Made by a program: the position numbers and the translations under genes. The notes beneath the pieces are model-generated. The model made no database searches. It had not been told where the DNA came from and saw nothing but the letters and a program-made list of their open reading frames with translations. DNA of 64,000 nucleotides. Origin: Psychrobacillus glaciei (GTDB lineage: Bacteria; Bacillota; Bacilli; Bacillales_A; Planococcaceae). This document shows, in pieces, positions 9,010-17,286 of this stretch. The stretch covers positions 1,488,001 to 1,552,000 of the forward strand of contig NZ_CP031223.1 of assembly GCF_008973485.1 (NCBI RefSeq). Direction: 5' to 3'. Within the stretch, counting starts at the first letter, position 1. Every line of letters begins with the position of its first letter.

Positions 9010-9696
9010 ATGGCTGAAATGAATGCAATTACAAGTAATATGTACTTAGCCAATAAAGCTCCTAAAACAGCAACGACTGGAAACGGTACTTTAGGTAAAG
9101 ATGCTTTTTTGAAAATTTTAATGGCTCAATTACAAAACCAAGATCCGACAAAACCAATGGATGACTCACAGTTCATTGCACAAATGGCACAATTTTCATC
9201 ATTAGAGCAAATGACCAACTTAACAACCGCATTTGAAAAATATGCACAAGCTCAAGAACAAACTCAAATGATAGAATATAGTAATTTTGTTGGAAAACAA
9301 GTGAAATGGCACGAACTGACAGATAAGTTAGATGAGAAAAAAAATCCAATAATAAATGAAGGTACAGGCACAATTTCTTCTATTAAATTTGTTGATGGAA
9401 GTGTGAAATTTACATTAGCAGATGGAAAAGTAATTACTCCTGGTAATATTTCCGAAGTTATTTCCGTTACAAATTCTAATAGCTTAGTTGAAGCAAGTAT
9501 GATGATTGGAAAAACAGTTAGTTATATTCCGTCAAGCACAGAATTAAACCCAAAAGATGATGCCGAAGCAGAAACTGGAACAAATACATCAGTTTCAGCA
9601 CAAGTAGAATCTGTATCTAAGAAAGATGGAAAAGTTATATTTAATCTAGTTGGTGGTGCATCCATAACAGCAGATCAAATTATTTCTATTAAATAA
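9010..9696 (+). CDS. flgD: Flagellar hook assembly (scaffold) protein FlgD
   Basis: FlgD caps the growing hook and is discarded after hook completion. The conserved N-terminal block is clear (GKDAFLKILMAQLQNQDPTK, then MDDSQFIAQMAQFSSLEQM, about residues 30-70). Next comes a beta-rich FLN/tudor-like region (about 90-228) containing the VGKQVKW motif. The 228-residue length is longer than the minimal Gram-positive FlgD, owing to the extended C-terminal beta domain. The ATG is 3 bases after the fliK stop, with GGAGGTC overlapping the fliK end. Confidence 0.94.
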   Translation: MAEMNAITSNMYLANKAPKTATTGNGTLGKDAFLKILMAQLQNQDPTKPMDDSQFIAQMAQFSSLEQMTNLTTAFEKYAQAQEQTQMIEYSNFVGKQVKWHELTDKLDEKKNPIINEGTGTISSIKFVDGSVKFTLADGKVITPGNISEVISVTNSNSLVEASMMIGKTVSYIPSSTELNPKDDAEAETGTNTSVSAQVESVSKKDGKVIFNLVGGASITADQIISIK

Positions 9697-9716
9697 AACG
9701 AGAACGGAGAGATGCA

Positions 9717-10097
9717 ATGGACAACATTTCTATTAATCGAGTCCCTCTGCAACCAAGTATCCGTCAATCACTTACATCTAACCAAGCTACTTCGCCTAAG
9801 CAGTCGTTTTTACAGCATTTACATGATGCTACAGTAAAAACAGAATTAAAGGTAAGTAAACATGCTAATCAGCGCTTAGCGGAAAGAAATATACAGATTT
9901 CTGATGCAGAATGGCAACTTGTAAGTGAAAAAGTATCAGAAGCACGCTCAAAAGGTGTGAATGACTCATTAGTATTGATGGATCAAGCAGCATTAATCGT
10001 CAGTGCAAAAAATGCCACGGTGATTACTGCTATGGATCGCAAGGAAGCGAAAAATCAATTATTTACAAATATCGACGGCACCATTGTGCTGAATTAA
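9717..10097 (+). CDS. Flagellar operon protein of the TIGR02530 type
   Basis: This small conserved protein occurs between flgD and flgE in many Bacillales and Clostridia (flagellar operon protein family TIGR02530). The family core is seen at about residues 45-125: VSKHANQRLAERNIQISDAEW, SKGVNDSLVLMDQAALIVSAKN and DRKEAKNQLFTNIDGTIVLN. No membrane span or signal peptide is present. Its position suggests a hook-assembly accessory role, but the molecular function is unknown. The ATG is preceded by GGAGAG. Family recognition is from memory of the motif, not from a search. Confidence 0.8.
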   Translation: MDNISINRVPLQPSIRQSLTSNQATSPKQSFLQHLHDATVKTELKVSKHANQRLAERNIQISDAEWQLVSEKVSEARSKGVNDSLVLMDQAALIVSAKNATVITAMDRKEAKNQLFTNIDGTIVLN

Positions 10098-10177
10098 AAA
10101 ATAGCAGGACCTATAAAGGATGCTATGTGCAGCTGACTGATAGACGCTAGCACACAAATTGAAGGGAGAAAAAATAT

Positions 10178-11419
10178 ATGATACGTTCCATGTACTCAGG
10201 AATTTCCGGCTTAAAAAACTTCCAAACAAAACTAGACGTAATTGGTAACAATATCGCAAACGTAAATACTTATGGATTTAAAAAAGGCCGTACAGTCTTT
10301 AAGGATTTAATTTCACAAACAACTGCAGGTGCATCCGCAGCAACAGCAACTCGTGGTGGTGTAAACGCTAAACAAGTAGGATTAGGATCGCAATTATCAG
10401 CAATTGATACAATTCATTCTGGTGGAGCATTACAGTCAACAGGTAATACCTTAGATTTAGCGATTTCTGGTGATGGATTTTTCCAAGTTGCCGACAGTAC
10501 TTCAGGTCTAAGTGGATTTACAAATACGCAATACACAAGGGCTGGAAACTTTTATATGGATCAAGACGGATATTTAGTAGACTCAGCTGGTAAATATCTT
10601 GTTGGTGCAGCAGGAAGTGTTACTGAAATACCTTTGTACAAATTAATTACAGAAACAGTAGCTGGTACAAGCGGCTCTTATTTAACAGATGGAAATGGTG
10701 GTTTAAGTGAGTATAGAATTGATAGTTCTGGAAATATTTACGATGACACTACTCCAGCTACTCCGATAAAGCTCATAACTACAATTGACAATGCTAGTGG
10801 TACAATTCCAAATGCAGATGGTACTGATAAAGAATTTGAACTAAAAATTGATAGTTCTACAGGAGTGGTATCAGTTGTAATAGGTTCAAAGAGTTATCCA
10901 ATAGAACATGGTAATGATAAAGTTGAAGTAGATGGAAAAACTTTAACATTAAATTCTACAGACCTAACCACTCTTTATACAGCAATTGAAGGCTCAAGAG
11001 AAGAAATAGGAACAACTGATAAGTACTCACCAAGTAATCAACTTAAGCCAATTAGAATCCCAACCGATGCTCAAAGTATGTCAATAGGACAAGATGGTAC
11101 TATTTCATTTGTTGATAAAAATGGTGAATTGCAATGGGCTGGACAGATTCAAATGGCTAAGTTCCCAAATGCAGGCGGATTACAAAAAATTGGAGCTAAC
11201 TATTTTCAAGAAACGGCGAACTCTGGTAAACCATTGAAAGCTACAGCAACTGAATCAGGTATGGGTTCAATCAACTCCGGCTTCCTAGAAATGTCTAACG
11301 TCGATTTATCTGAAGAATTCACAGACATGATCGTAGCACAACGTGGGTTCCAAGCAAACACACGTATTATTACAACTTCTGACTCTATTTTAGAAGAACT
11401 TATCAACTTAAAACGTTAA
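10178..11419 (+). CDS. flgE: Flagellar hook protein FlgE
   Basis: FlgE polymerises into the hook, the universal joint between rod and filament. The 413-residue protein begins with the axial signature (MYSGISGLKNFQTKLDVIGNNIANVNTYGFK). It has the SGDGFFQV core and a variable outer domain rich in T/S/G/D (about 150-280). It ends with the matching C-terminal helix (SEEFTDMIVAQRGFQANTRI). The ATG follows AAGGGAG. Gram-positive genomes often call the same product FlgG or FlgE; length and central insertion favour hook protein. The 250 bases after it carry a repeat and a hairpin. Confidence 0.94.
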   Translation: MIRSMYSGISGLKNFQTKLDVIGNNIANVNTYGFKKGRTVFKDLISQTTAGASAATATRGGVNAKQVGLGSQLSAIDTIHSGGALQSTGNTLDLAISGDGFFQVADSTSGLSGFTNTQYTRAGNFYMDQDGYLVDSAGKYLVGAAGSVTEIPLYKLITETVAGTSGSYLTDGNGGLSEYRIDSSGNIYDDTTPATPIKLITTIDNASGTIPNADGTDKEFELKIDSSTGVVSVVIGSKSYPIEHGNDKVEVDGKTLTLNSTDLTTLYTAIEGSREEIGTTDKYSPSNQLKPIRIPTDAQSMSIGQDGTISFVDKNGELQWAGQIQMAKFPNAGGLQKIGANYFQETANSGKPLKATATESGMGSINSGFLEMSNVDLSEEFTDMIVAQRGFQANTRIITTSDSILEELINLKR

Positions 11420-11471
11420 TATATTTAACAATTGGCAATGGTATGTTTTGTTGTAATTTTACCTATATATT

Positions 11472-11585
11472 TGATTGTAGTGAAAGGCGGCGACTCCAGC
11501 GGGATGAGTGAGACAGATGAGACATCGCAAACGACGCGAATGCGGCGTCCCCGCGGAAAGCGTCCGCCTGTAACGGAAATCATAT
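11472..11585 (-). repeat. Copy C of GC-rich dispersed repeat (family 1), inside the fla/che operon
   Basis: This GC-rich block between flgE and swrD contains GGCGACTCC, GGGATGAG, GAGACAGATGAGA and GCGGAAAGCGTCC. The same words occur in the same order at 37439-37588, and in reverse complement at 36951-37172. No reading frame is convincing. It lies in the 251-base flgE-swrD spacer; the rest of that spacer is A/T-rich apart from the hairpin at 11633-11662. Confidence 0.7.
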
Positions 11586-11626
11586 GTGCACGGTAACAGA
11601 GCTAATCAATTAAAATTAATTTTTGT

Positions 11627-11670
11627 AAGGGAGGGTTGGGCCGCTCCTTTTTGGCCCGGCCCTTATAATT
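11627..11670 (+). promoter_or_regulatory. Hairpin between the Shine-Dalgarno sequence and the start of swrD
   Basis: AAGGGA (11627-11632) is followed by a 10-bp GC-rich stem (11633-11642 with 11653-11662, including two G-T pairs). A 10-base loop closes it, then TTATAATT leads to the ATG at 11671. No ribosome site exists at normal spacing. If the hairpin forms, AAGGGA comes to about 8 bases from the start codon. It could act as a spacing device or as a fold controlling swrD translation. A weak terminator is less likely, because no T tract follows. Confidence 0.5.
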
Positions 11671-11892
11671 ATGATTAAATTAACACGTTTAAACGGCAAA
11701 GAGTTTTCGTTGAATGCATTATACATAGAGACGGTTGAGTCTTTTCCGGATACTACGATAACGCTCACGAATGGTCATAAGTATGTTGCGTTAGAATCTC
11801 GAGAAGAGGTAGCTAGTCAAATTGCTCAGTTCTATAAAGGAATACATATATTATCGAACCCCCATTTAAGAGGTGAAGAACATGAAGAGTAA
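11671..11892 (+). CDS. swrD: Swarming motility protein SwrD (FlbD family)
   Basis: This 73-residue protein of the FlbD/SwrD family opens with the diagnostic MIKLTRLNGKEFSLNALYIETVE. The conserved TITLTNGHKYVALESREEV segment follows. In B. subtilis SwrD raises flagellar motor power and is needed for swarming. It is predicted to be small, soluble and beta-rich. It is the gene before fliL in Bacillales, as here, and it overlaps fliL by 11 bases. Translation appears to depend on an unusual leader, described in the preceding hairpin entry. Confidence 0.9.
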   Translation: MIKLTRLNGKEFSLNALYIETVESFPDTTITLTNGHKYVALESREEVASQIAQFYKGIHILSNPHLRGEEHEE

Positions 11893-12313
11893 AAACAAGC
11901 TTATAACCATTATGCTAATTATTTTAGTTTGTATTACATTGCTCGGTGTCGTTGCATTACTAGTTATTACCCAGTTAAATAAAACGGATAAAAATGCAGA
12001 GCCGACAATTGATCAAATTGTTGAATCTTCCATTGATATACCCGAAATTACAACTAATTTATCCGGTAATAAATTTATTCGTATATCATTGAAAGTCCAA
12101 ACGGACAGTGTAAAAGCGGCAGAAGAATTAACAAAACGAGATTTTCAAATAAAGAATATAATAATCACGGAGCTTTCCGAAATGTCACCGCAAGATTTAG
12201 AAGGAAAACAAGGGAAATTAACATTTGAAGCAACATTAAAAACTAAAATAAATGAGTTAATGGATATAGGAGAAGTTCAACAAGTTTATATAACTTCTTA
12301 TATTATCCAGTAA
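11882..12313 (+). CDS. fliL: Flagellar basal body-associated protein FliL
   Basis: FliL is a single-pass inner-membrane protein that surrounds the stator and supports torque. The 143-residue product has a short cytoplasmic head, one span (about residues 7-29, LITIMLIILVCITLLGVVALLVI) and an extracellular stomatin-like domain that ends GEVQQVYITSYIIQ. ATG 11882 has AGGTG six bases upstream, within the end of swrD. An upstream in-frame GTG (11873) would lie inside that ribosome site. Confidence 0.92.
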   Translation: MKSKNKLITIMLIILVCITLLGVVALLVITQLNKTDKNAEPTIDQIVESSIDIPEITTNLSGNKFIRISLKVQTDSVKAAEELTKRDFQIKNIIITELSEMSPQDLEGKQGKLTFEATLKTKINELMDIGEVQQVYITSYIIQ

Positions 12314-12342
12314 GCTAATATTTTTGAATGGAGGTGGGCAGA

Positions 12343-13341
12343 TTGGCAGGGGATATACTATCTCAATCAGAAATAGATGCGTTGTTAAGTGCACTTTCAA
12401 CAGGCGAAATGACAGCAGATGAGATGAAAATTGAGCAAGAATCTCGGAAAGTAAGAGTATATGACTTTAAACGAGCACTTCGATTCTCAAAAGATCAAAT
12501 TCGTAGTTTAACGCGTATTCATGAAAACTTTGCTCGATTATTAACTACATTTTTTTCTGCCCAATTAAGGACGTATGTACAAATTTCAGTAGTATCTGTT
12601 GATCAAATACCATTTGAAGAGTTTATTCGCTCTGTACCGCATATGACACTGATCAATGTCTTTGAAGTTCCGCCACTGGAGGGGAATATTCTAATGGAAA
12701 TTAACCCGAATATCGCCTATACGATGTATGATTTATTAATGGGCGGTAAGGGTGGATCATATACAAAAACAGATAGTTTAACAGAAATTGAAACAAAAAT
12801 TATGACCAACTTATTTGAACGATCATTTGATAATCTAAGAGAAGCTTGGGCAAATATAGCGGATATTGATCCAATTTTAACGGAGCTGGAAGTGAATCCA
12901 CAATTTCTACAAATGATTTCACCAAACGAAACGGTTGTTGTTATTTCATTCAATACCATTATTGGCGAAACAAGTGGGATGATCAATATTTGTATACCAC
13001 ATGTTGTATTAGAGCCAATTGTGCCTAACTTATCTGTACGATATTGGATGCAAACCAATAAAAAAGAAGTCTCTCCTGAACAATTAAAAGTGTTGGAGAA
13101 ACGAGTAAAATCAGCTGAAATTCCTCTAGTAGCGGAGTTAGGTAAAACAGATATATCCATAGAAGATTTATTGTTTTTGCAGTTAGGTGACGTCATTCAA
13201 TTGAATGCTAAAATAGAGGACCCACTAATAATAAAAGTTGGGGAAATCCCTAAATTTAAGGCACAGCCTGGTAAACTTAAAAAAAGGATGGCTGTTCAAG
13301 TCATTGAAACTTTGAAAGGAGGAGAGGATGATGATGAGTGA
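12343..13341 (+). CDS. fliM: Flagellar motor switch protein FliM
   Basis: FliM is the C-ring protein that binds phosphorylated CheY and links FliG to FliN/FliY. The N-terminal CheY-binding peptide is present (LSQSEIDALLSAL, residues 5-17). It is followed by the CheC-like middle domain (YDFKRALRFSKDQIRSLTRIHENF and MEINPNIAYTMYDLLMGGKGG) and the C-terminal SpoA domain (DLLFLQLGDVIQL). The start is TTG 12343, with GGAGGTG at 12330-12336. An in-frame ATG at 12328 overlaps that site and is rejected. The gene overlaps the fliY start region. Confidence 0.96.
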   Translation: MAGDILSQSEIDALLSALSTGEMTADEMKIEQESRKVRVYDFKRALRFSKDQIRSLTRIHENFARLLTTFFSAQLRTYVQISVVSVDQIPFEEFIRSVPHMTLINVFEVPPLEGNILMEINPNIAYTMYDLLMGGKGGSYTKTDSLTEIETKIMTNLFERSFDNLREAWANIADIDPILTELEVNPQFLQMISPNETVVVISFNTIIGETSGMINICIPHVVLEPIVPNLSVRYWMQTNKKEVSPEQLKVLEKRVKSAEIPLVAELGKTDISIEDLLFLQLGDVIQLNAKIEDPLIIKVGEIPKFKAQPGKLKKRMAVQVIETLKGGEDDDE

Positions 13342-14488
13342 TGATATGCTCTCCCAAGAAGAAATTGAAGCCCTCCTTAGAGGAACTTCAATTGAAGAAG
13401 AAAAAAACACAAATGATACAGATGAGATTAATGTAGAAGACTATTTAGATTCCTTTGCACAAGATACACTTGGGGAGATTGGTAATATTTCTTTTGGTAG
13501 CTCTGCAACCGCTTTGTCGTCTCTTTTAGGACAAAAGGTAGAAATTACTACTCCAAGTATTGATATGATTCAGCGTTCGAGATTAGAAGAAGAGTTTCCT
13601 CAGCCATACGTAGCGGTACAAGTACAATATACTGCGGGACTAATTGGCATGAATTTACTCGTTATTAAACAATCGGATGCAGCAATTATCGCGGATTTAA
13701 TGCTTGGTGGAGATGGAACAGATCCAAAACCAGAACTAAGTGAAATTCAAATAAGTGCTGTGCAAGAAGCGATGAATCAAATGATGGGATCGGCCGCTAC
13801 CTCTATGTCGACAGTATTTAATAAAAAAGTAGATATTTCTCCCCCTTCTATAGATTTGATGAATTTAGGAGCAGGTGAAGGAATAAATGCTATTCCAAAT
13901 GATGAATTACTCATTAAGATTTCCTTCCGACTAAAAATAGGGGAGTTAATAGATTCAAATATTATGCAATTACTTCCTTTGGAGTTTGGATTAAAATTAG
14001 TAAAATCTTTAATGGGTGAAGATGAAGATCAAGTTGCTGCGACAATCATGGAAGAAAGAGTGGAAGCAACTCCAACTCCTATCCCACAACAGCAACAACA
14101 GATACATGAACAGATTCAACCTCAAGCACAAATGCAGTTTACGCAAACGCGACCACAAACACCACAAGTGGAAGTACAACAAGCGCAATTTGCTAGTTTC
14201 GAAGCACCAAGCTTATCACAAAACGAATCGAGAAATTTAAATTTACTACTTGATATTCCACTTCAAGTAACAGTAGAATTAGGTCGTACTAAAAGAACTG
14301 TAAAAGACATTCTAGAACTCACTAGTGGATCAATAATTGAACTAGATAAATTAGCAGGTGAACCAGTAGATATTCTAGTAAACAACAGACATATCGCAAA
14401 AGGTGAAGTTGTCGTAATTGATGAGAATTTTGGAGTTCGAATTACAGATATTTTAAGTCAAGCTGAACGAATTAACAATTTAAGATAA
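13331..14488 (+). CDS. fliY: Flagellar motor switch phosphatase FliY (FliN type)
   Basis: FliY is both a C-ring component and the main CheY-P phosphatase in Bacillus. The N-terminal peptide (LSQEEIEALLRGTS) resembles that of FliM. Two CheC-type active-site helices are visible: EIGNISFGSSATALSSLL, and AVQEAMNQMMGSAATSMSTVF. A Q/P-rich linker (about residues 245-295) leads to a FliN-like SpoA domain ending GEVVVIDENFGVRITDIL. Three tandem ATGs occur at 13328, 13331 and 13334. AAAGGAGG at 13315-13322 best fits the middle one. Confidence 0.94.
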   Translation: MMSDDMLSQEEIEALLRGTSIEEEKNTNDTDEINVEDYLDSFAQDTLGEIGNISFGSSATALSSLLGQKVEITTPSIDMIQRSRLEEEFPQPYVAVQVQYTAGLIGMNLLVIKQSDAAIIADLMLGGDGTDPKPELSEIQISAVQEAMNQMMGSAATSMSTVFNKKVDISPPSIDLMNLGAGEGINAIPNDELLIKISFRLKIGELIDSNIMQLLPLEFGLKLVKSLMGEDEDQVAATIMEERVEATPTPIPQQQQQIHEQIQPQAQMQFTQTRPQTPQVEVQQAQFASFEAPSLSQNESRNLNLLLDIPLQVTVELGRTKRTVKDILELTSGSIIELDKLAGEPVDILVNNRHIAKGEVVVIDENFGVRITDILSQAERINNLR

Positions 14489-14507
14489 GTAACGGAGGAG
14501 TCGTATT

Positions 14508-14870
14508 ATGTCGAAAAGAATATTAATAGTGGATGATGCAGCATTTATGCGTATGATGATTAAGGACATTTTAACAAAAAATGGTTTTGAAGTTGTTGGA
14601 GAAGCAGGAGATGGAGCTCAAGCAGTTGAGAAATATGCGGAGTTAAAGCCTGATTTAGTAACAATGGATATTACAATGCCAGAAATGGACGGAATCACGG
14701 CATTAAAAGAAATTAAAGGTAAGAACCCAAATGCAGTTATTATTATGTGTTCTGCAATGGGACAACAAGCAATGGTTATTGATGCAATTCAAGCTGGAGC
14801 GAAAGATTTTATTGTTAAACCATTCCAAGCTGATCGCGTAATTGAAGCAATTTCAAAAGCGCTCGCGTAA
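14508..14870 (+). CDS. cheY: Chemotaxis response regulator CheY
   Basis: CheY is a single-domain receiver that, when phosphorylated by CheA, binds FliM and FliY and promotes counter-clockwise rotation in Bacillus. The 120-residue domain has the acidic pair D9-D10, the phospho-acceptor D54 (VTMDITMPEMDG), the switch residue in MCSAMGQQ, and the conserved K104 in IVKPF. The ATG follows ACGGAGGAG. It sits between the CheY-P phosphatase gene fliY and fliO, as in B. subtilis. Confidence 0.97.
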   Translation: MSKRILIVDDAAFMRMMIKDILTKNGFEVVGEAGDGAQAVEKYAELKPDLVTMDITMPEMDGITALKEIKGKNPNAVIIMCSAMGQQAMVIDAIQAGAKDFIVKPFQADRVIEAISKALA

Positions 14871-14874
14871 TGAA

Positions 14875-15564
14875 ATGAAGAGGAAATTCACCATCATTTA
14901 TTGCATTTTTTGCTTGCTAATTCTATTACCTTTTCAAACGGTAGTTCATGCAGCAACAGACCCAAACGGTAGTATTGACGATTATTATAGCAAGTTAAAA
15001 GATGAGCCAACCCAAAAAACAACACTAGATACAGATACAGATACTAACAAGGATTTAGACAAAGGTTCTGGTGGTGTATCTGTAGGTATTTGGGATTATG
15101 TTAAGATGATTTTTGCATTAGCATTTGTAATTCTCTTACTTTATGGATTATTACGTTTTGTGAACAGTAAAAATAAAACGTATCAAACGCATCAACTTAT
15201 TCAAAATTTAGGTGGAGTTGGGATTAGTCAAGGTAAATCTGTGCAATTACTCCAGGTTGGTAATTCGCTGTTTTTAGTGGGAATAGGAGAAGATGTTTCC
15301 TTACTAAAAGAAATTACAGATCCTGAGGAAATAAGCAAACTTACCAAAAAGTACGATGAGAAGCTTGAGATTGGAAAGACTGTACCGTACATAACAGAGC
15401 TTTTTAGCCTCCTAAAAGGAAATCTCTCTAAGAAAAAGAATCGTAATGAAAAAAAAGAACCTACATTTAATGAAACGTTCCAAAAAAGATTACAAGAAAT
15501 CCAAAAAGACCGTAGTGATGTTATAAAGGATTGGAAGACAAAGGAGCGAGAAGAGAATGAATGA
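14875..15564 (+). CDS. fliO: Flagellar biosynthesis protein FliO/FliZ
   Basis: FliO is a membrane chaperone for assembling the FliP core of the export gate. From ATG 14875 the product has a clean signal peptide (MKRKFTIIYCIFCLLILLPF, cleavage after VHA near residue 29). A short acidic stretch comes next, then one span (about residues 75-96) and a basic cytoplasmic tail. A TTG 33 bases upstream would bury the signal peptide and is rejected. No clear ribosome site is seen; the ATG lies 4 bases after the cheY stop, suggesting coupling. The 3' end overlaps fliP by 8 bases. Confidence 0.85.
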   Translation: MKRKFTIIYCIFCLLILLPFQTVVHAATDPNGSIDDYYSKLKDEPTQKTTLDTDTDTNKDLDKGSGGVSVGIWDYVKMIFALAFVILLLYGLLRFVNSKNKTYQTHQLIQNLGGVGISQGKSVQLLQVGNSLFLVGIGEDVSLLKEITDPEEISKLTKKYDEKLEIGKTVPYITELFSLLKGNLSKKKNRNEKKEPTFNETFQKRLQEIQKDRSDVIKDWKTKEREENE

Positions 15565-16222
15565 TTTCGTCCAGTTTTTTTCGGACAGTGATCCGTCAAA
15601 CGTCGCCACTTCTATCAAATTAATGCTATTGCTTACGGTTTTATCTTTGGCGCCTAGTATTTTAATACTAATGACTTCCTTTGCTAGAATCGTTATTATT
15701 CTTTCATTTGTTCGAACGGCACTTGCGACACAGCAAATGCCACCGAACCAAGTGATTGTAGGGTTATCTTTATTTTTAACATTTTTCGTTATGGCCCCTA
15801 CTTTTCAAGAAGTGAATGAAAAAGCACTTACTCCACTTTTTGATGAGAAAATTACATTGGAACAGGCGTATGAAAATGCAAGTGGTCCTTTTAAGGAATT
15901 TATGAGCAAGCAAACAAGGCAAAAAGATCTAGAGTTATTTTTACGTTATACAGAGGCAGAGCGACCAGAATCAATTGATGATATCCCACTAACTGTGATG
16001 GTTCCTGCATTTGCTTTAAGTGAGATTAAAACGGCATTTCAAATTGGTTTTATGATTTTCATACCTTTTTTAGTAATTGATATGATAGTAGCGAGTATTT
16101 TAATGTCTATGGGTATGATGATGCTACCTCCAGTAATGATATCTTTACCATTTAAAATATTATTATTTGTTTTAGTAGATGGCTGGTATTTAGTAATGAA
16201 ATCGATATTACAAAGTTTTTAG
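15557..16222 (+). CDS. fliP: Flagellar type III export gate protein FliP
   Basis: FliP, with FliQ and FliR, forms the export gate within the MS ring. The 221-residue product shows the FliP signature (LMTSFARIVIILSFVRTALATQQMPPNQV) and the conserved ending (PAFALSEIKTAFQIGF, then DMIVASILMSMGMMMLPP). It has four predicted spans. It lacks a long cleavable signal sequence, as is usual in Firmicutes. The ATG overlaps the fliO end, with AAGGAGCGAGAAG upstream. Confidence 0.97.
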   Translation: MNDFVQFFSDSDPSNVATSIKLMLLLTVLSLAPSILILMTSFARIVIILSFVRTALATQQMPPNQVIVGLSLFLTFFVMAPTFQEVNEKALTPLFDEKITLEQAYENASGPFKEFMSKQTRQKDLELFLRYTEAERPESIDDIPLTVMVPAFALSEIKTAFQIGFMIFIPFLVIDMIVASILMSMGMMMLPPVMISLPFKILLFVLVDGWYLVMKSILQSF

Positions 16223-16234
16223 GAGCTGATCGTA

Positions 16235-16504
16235 ATGAGTAATGAAATGGTAATTTCGATTGCAGAACAAGCTATTTGGGTCATTCTTCTTACATCAGGT
16301 CCTCTTCTTTTAATCGCTTTAATAACTGGACTAGCAGTCAGTATTTTTCAAGCAACAACGCAAATTCAAGAACAAACTTTAGCTTTTGTTCCTAAAATTA
16401 TTGCTGTTTTAGTTGCCATTGTTTTTTTCGGACCGTGGATGCTTTCTCATGTAACATCGTATGCATCGGATATCTTTGAAAATTTAATACGATACATTGG
16501 TTGA
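16235..16504 (+). CDS. fliQ: Flagellar export gate protein FliQ
   Basis: FliQ is the small hairpin subunit of the FliPQR export gate. The 89-residue protein has two membrane spans (about residues 14-38 and 52-74). They are separated by the conserved SIFQATTQIQEQTLAFVPKI loop. The ATG follows TAGGAGCTG. The stop codon lies 4 bases before the fliR ATG. Confidence 0.96.
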   Translation: MSNEMVISIAEQAIWVILLTSGPLLLIALITGLAVSIFQATTQIQEQTLAFVPKIIAVLVAIVFFGPWMLSHVTSYASDIFENLIRYIG

Positions 16505-16508
16505 TTCG

Positions 16509-17285
16509 ATGAATGAAATTTTACCTAAATTAACTGTTTTATTACTTGTAATCGCACGTGTTTCTGCGTTTTTCGTCACGTTACCTCTCTTTTCACATCG
16601 AACAATTCCTGCTACTCACCGTATTGCATTCGCTGTCGTTATTTCGTGGATGATGTATTACACGATGGATGTTGGTCCGTTTGAACTGAATGGGGATTAC
16701 ATATTATTAATTATGAAAGAAGTAATCGTTGGTTTATTCATTGGTCTGCTGGCTTATATCATCATGTCAGCAATTCAAATCGCTGGCGGATTTATTGATT
16801 TTCAGATGGGGTTTGCTATTGCCAATGTGATTGACCCTCAAACTGGTGCCCAAAGTCCATTAGTTGGACAATTTTTGAATACACTAGCTCTCCTATTATT
16901 ATTGGCACTTAACGGACATCATTTGCTATTAGATGGTATTTTTTATAGTTATAAGTTTATCCCATTGGAACTTGCTTGGCCTCCTTTTGGGCAAGAAAAT
17001 TACGTCGAATTTATTATGAAAACATTTGCAGGTGTTTTTGCAGTTGCTTTCCAAATGTCGATACCAATAGTTGCAACTCTATTTTTAGTGGATGTTGCAT
17101 TGGGGATTACTGCTAGAACTGTACCTCAGCTAAATATATTTGTAGTTGGTTTTCCGATAAAAATAGGTGTAAGTTTTTTAGTTCTTTTCGTCATGATGGG
17201 TGTATTAATGGCAGTTGTCCAAAAATTGTTTCAAATAATGGTTGTAAGCATGCGAGATTTAATGATTATTTTAGGTGGTGGATAG
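16509..17285 (+). CDS. fliR: Flagellar export gate protein FliR
   Basis: FliR closes the FliPQR gate helix. The 258-residue hydrophobic protein has about six spans. It shows the family motif FIDFQMGFAIANVIDPQTGAQSP with the following LGQFLNTLALLLLL-type helix, and SFLVLFVMMGVLM at the C-terminus. ATG 16509 comes 4 bases after the fliQ stop. A TTG at 16497 inside the fliQ end is possible, but its extra residues are not family-like. No strong ribosome site is visible, so translation is probably coupled to fliQ. Confidence 0.94.
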   Translation: MNEILPKLTVLLLVIARVSAFFVTLPLFSHRTIPATHRIAFAVVISWMMYYTMDVGPFELNGDYILLIMKEVIVGLFIGLLAYIIMSAIQIAGGFIDFQMGFAIANVIDPQTGAQSPLVGQFLNTLALLLLLALNGHHLLLDGIFYSYKFIPLELAWPPFGQENYVEFIMKTFAGVFAVAFQMSIPIVATLFLVDVALGITARTVPQLNIFVVGFPIKIGVSFLVLFVMMGVLMAVVQKLFQIMVVSMRDLMIILGGG

Positions 17286-17286
17286 T

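Noticed and set aside
11664-11669. TATAAT as a promoter -10 for swrD
   Set aside because: There is no acceptable -35 at 16-18 bp, and the transcript would start inside the coding region.
11629-11670. Intrinsic terminator before swrD
   Set aside because: The stem is strong but is followed by TTATAATT and not a T tract, and the operon must continue to fliL and beyond. A translational role fits better.
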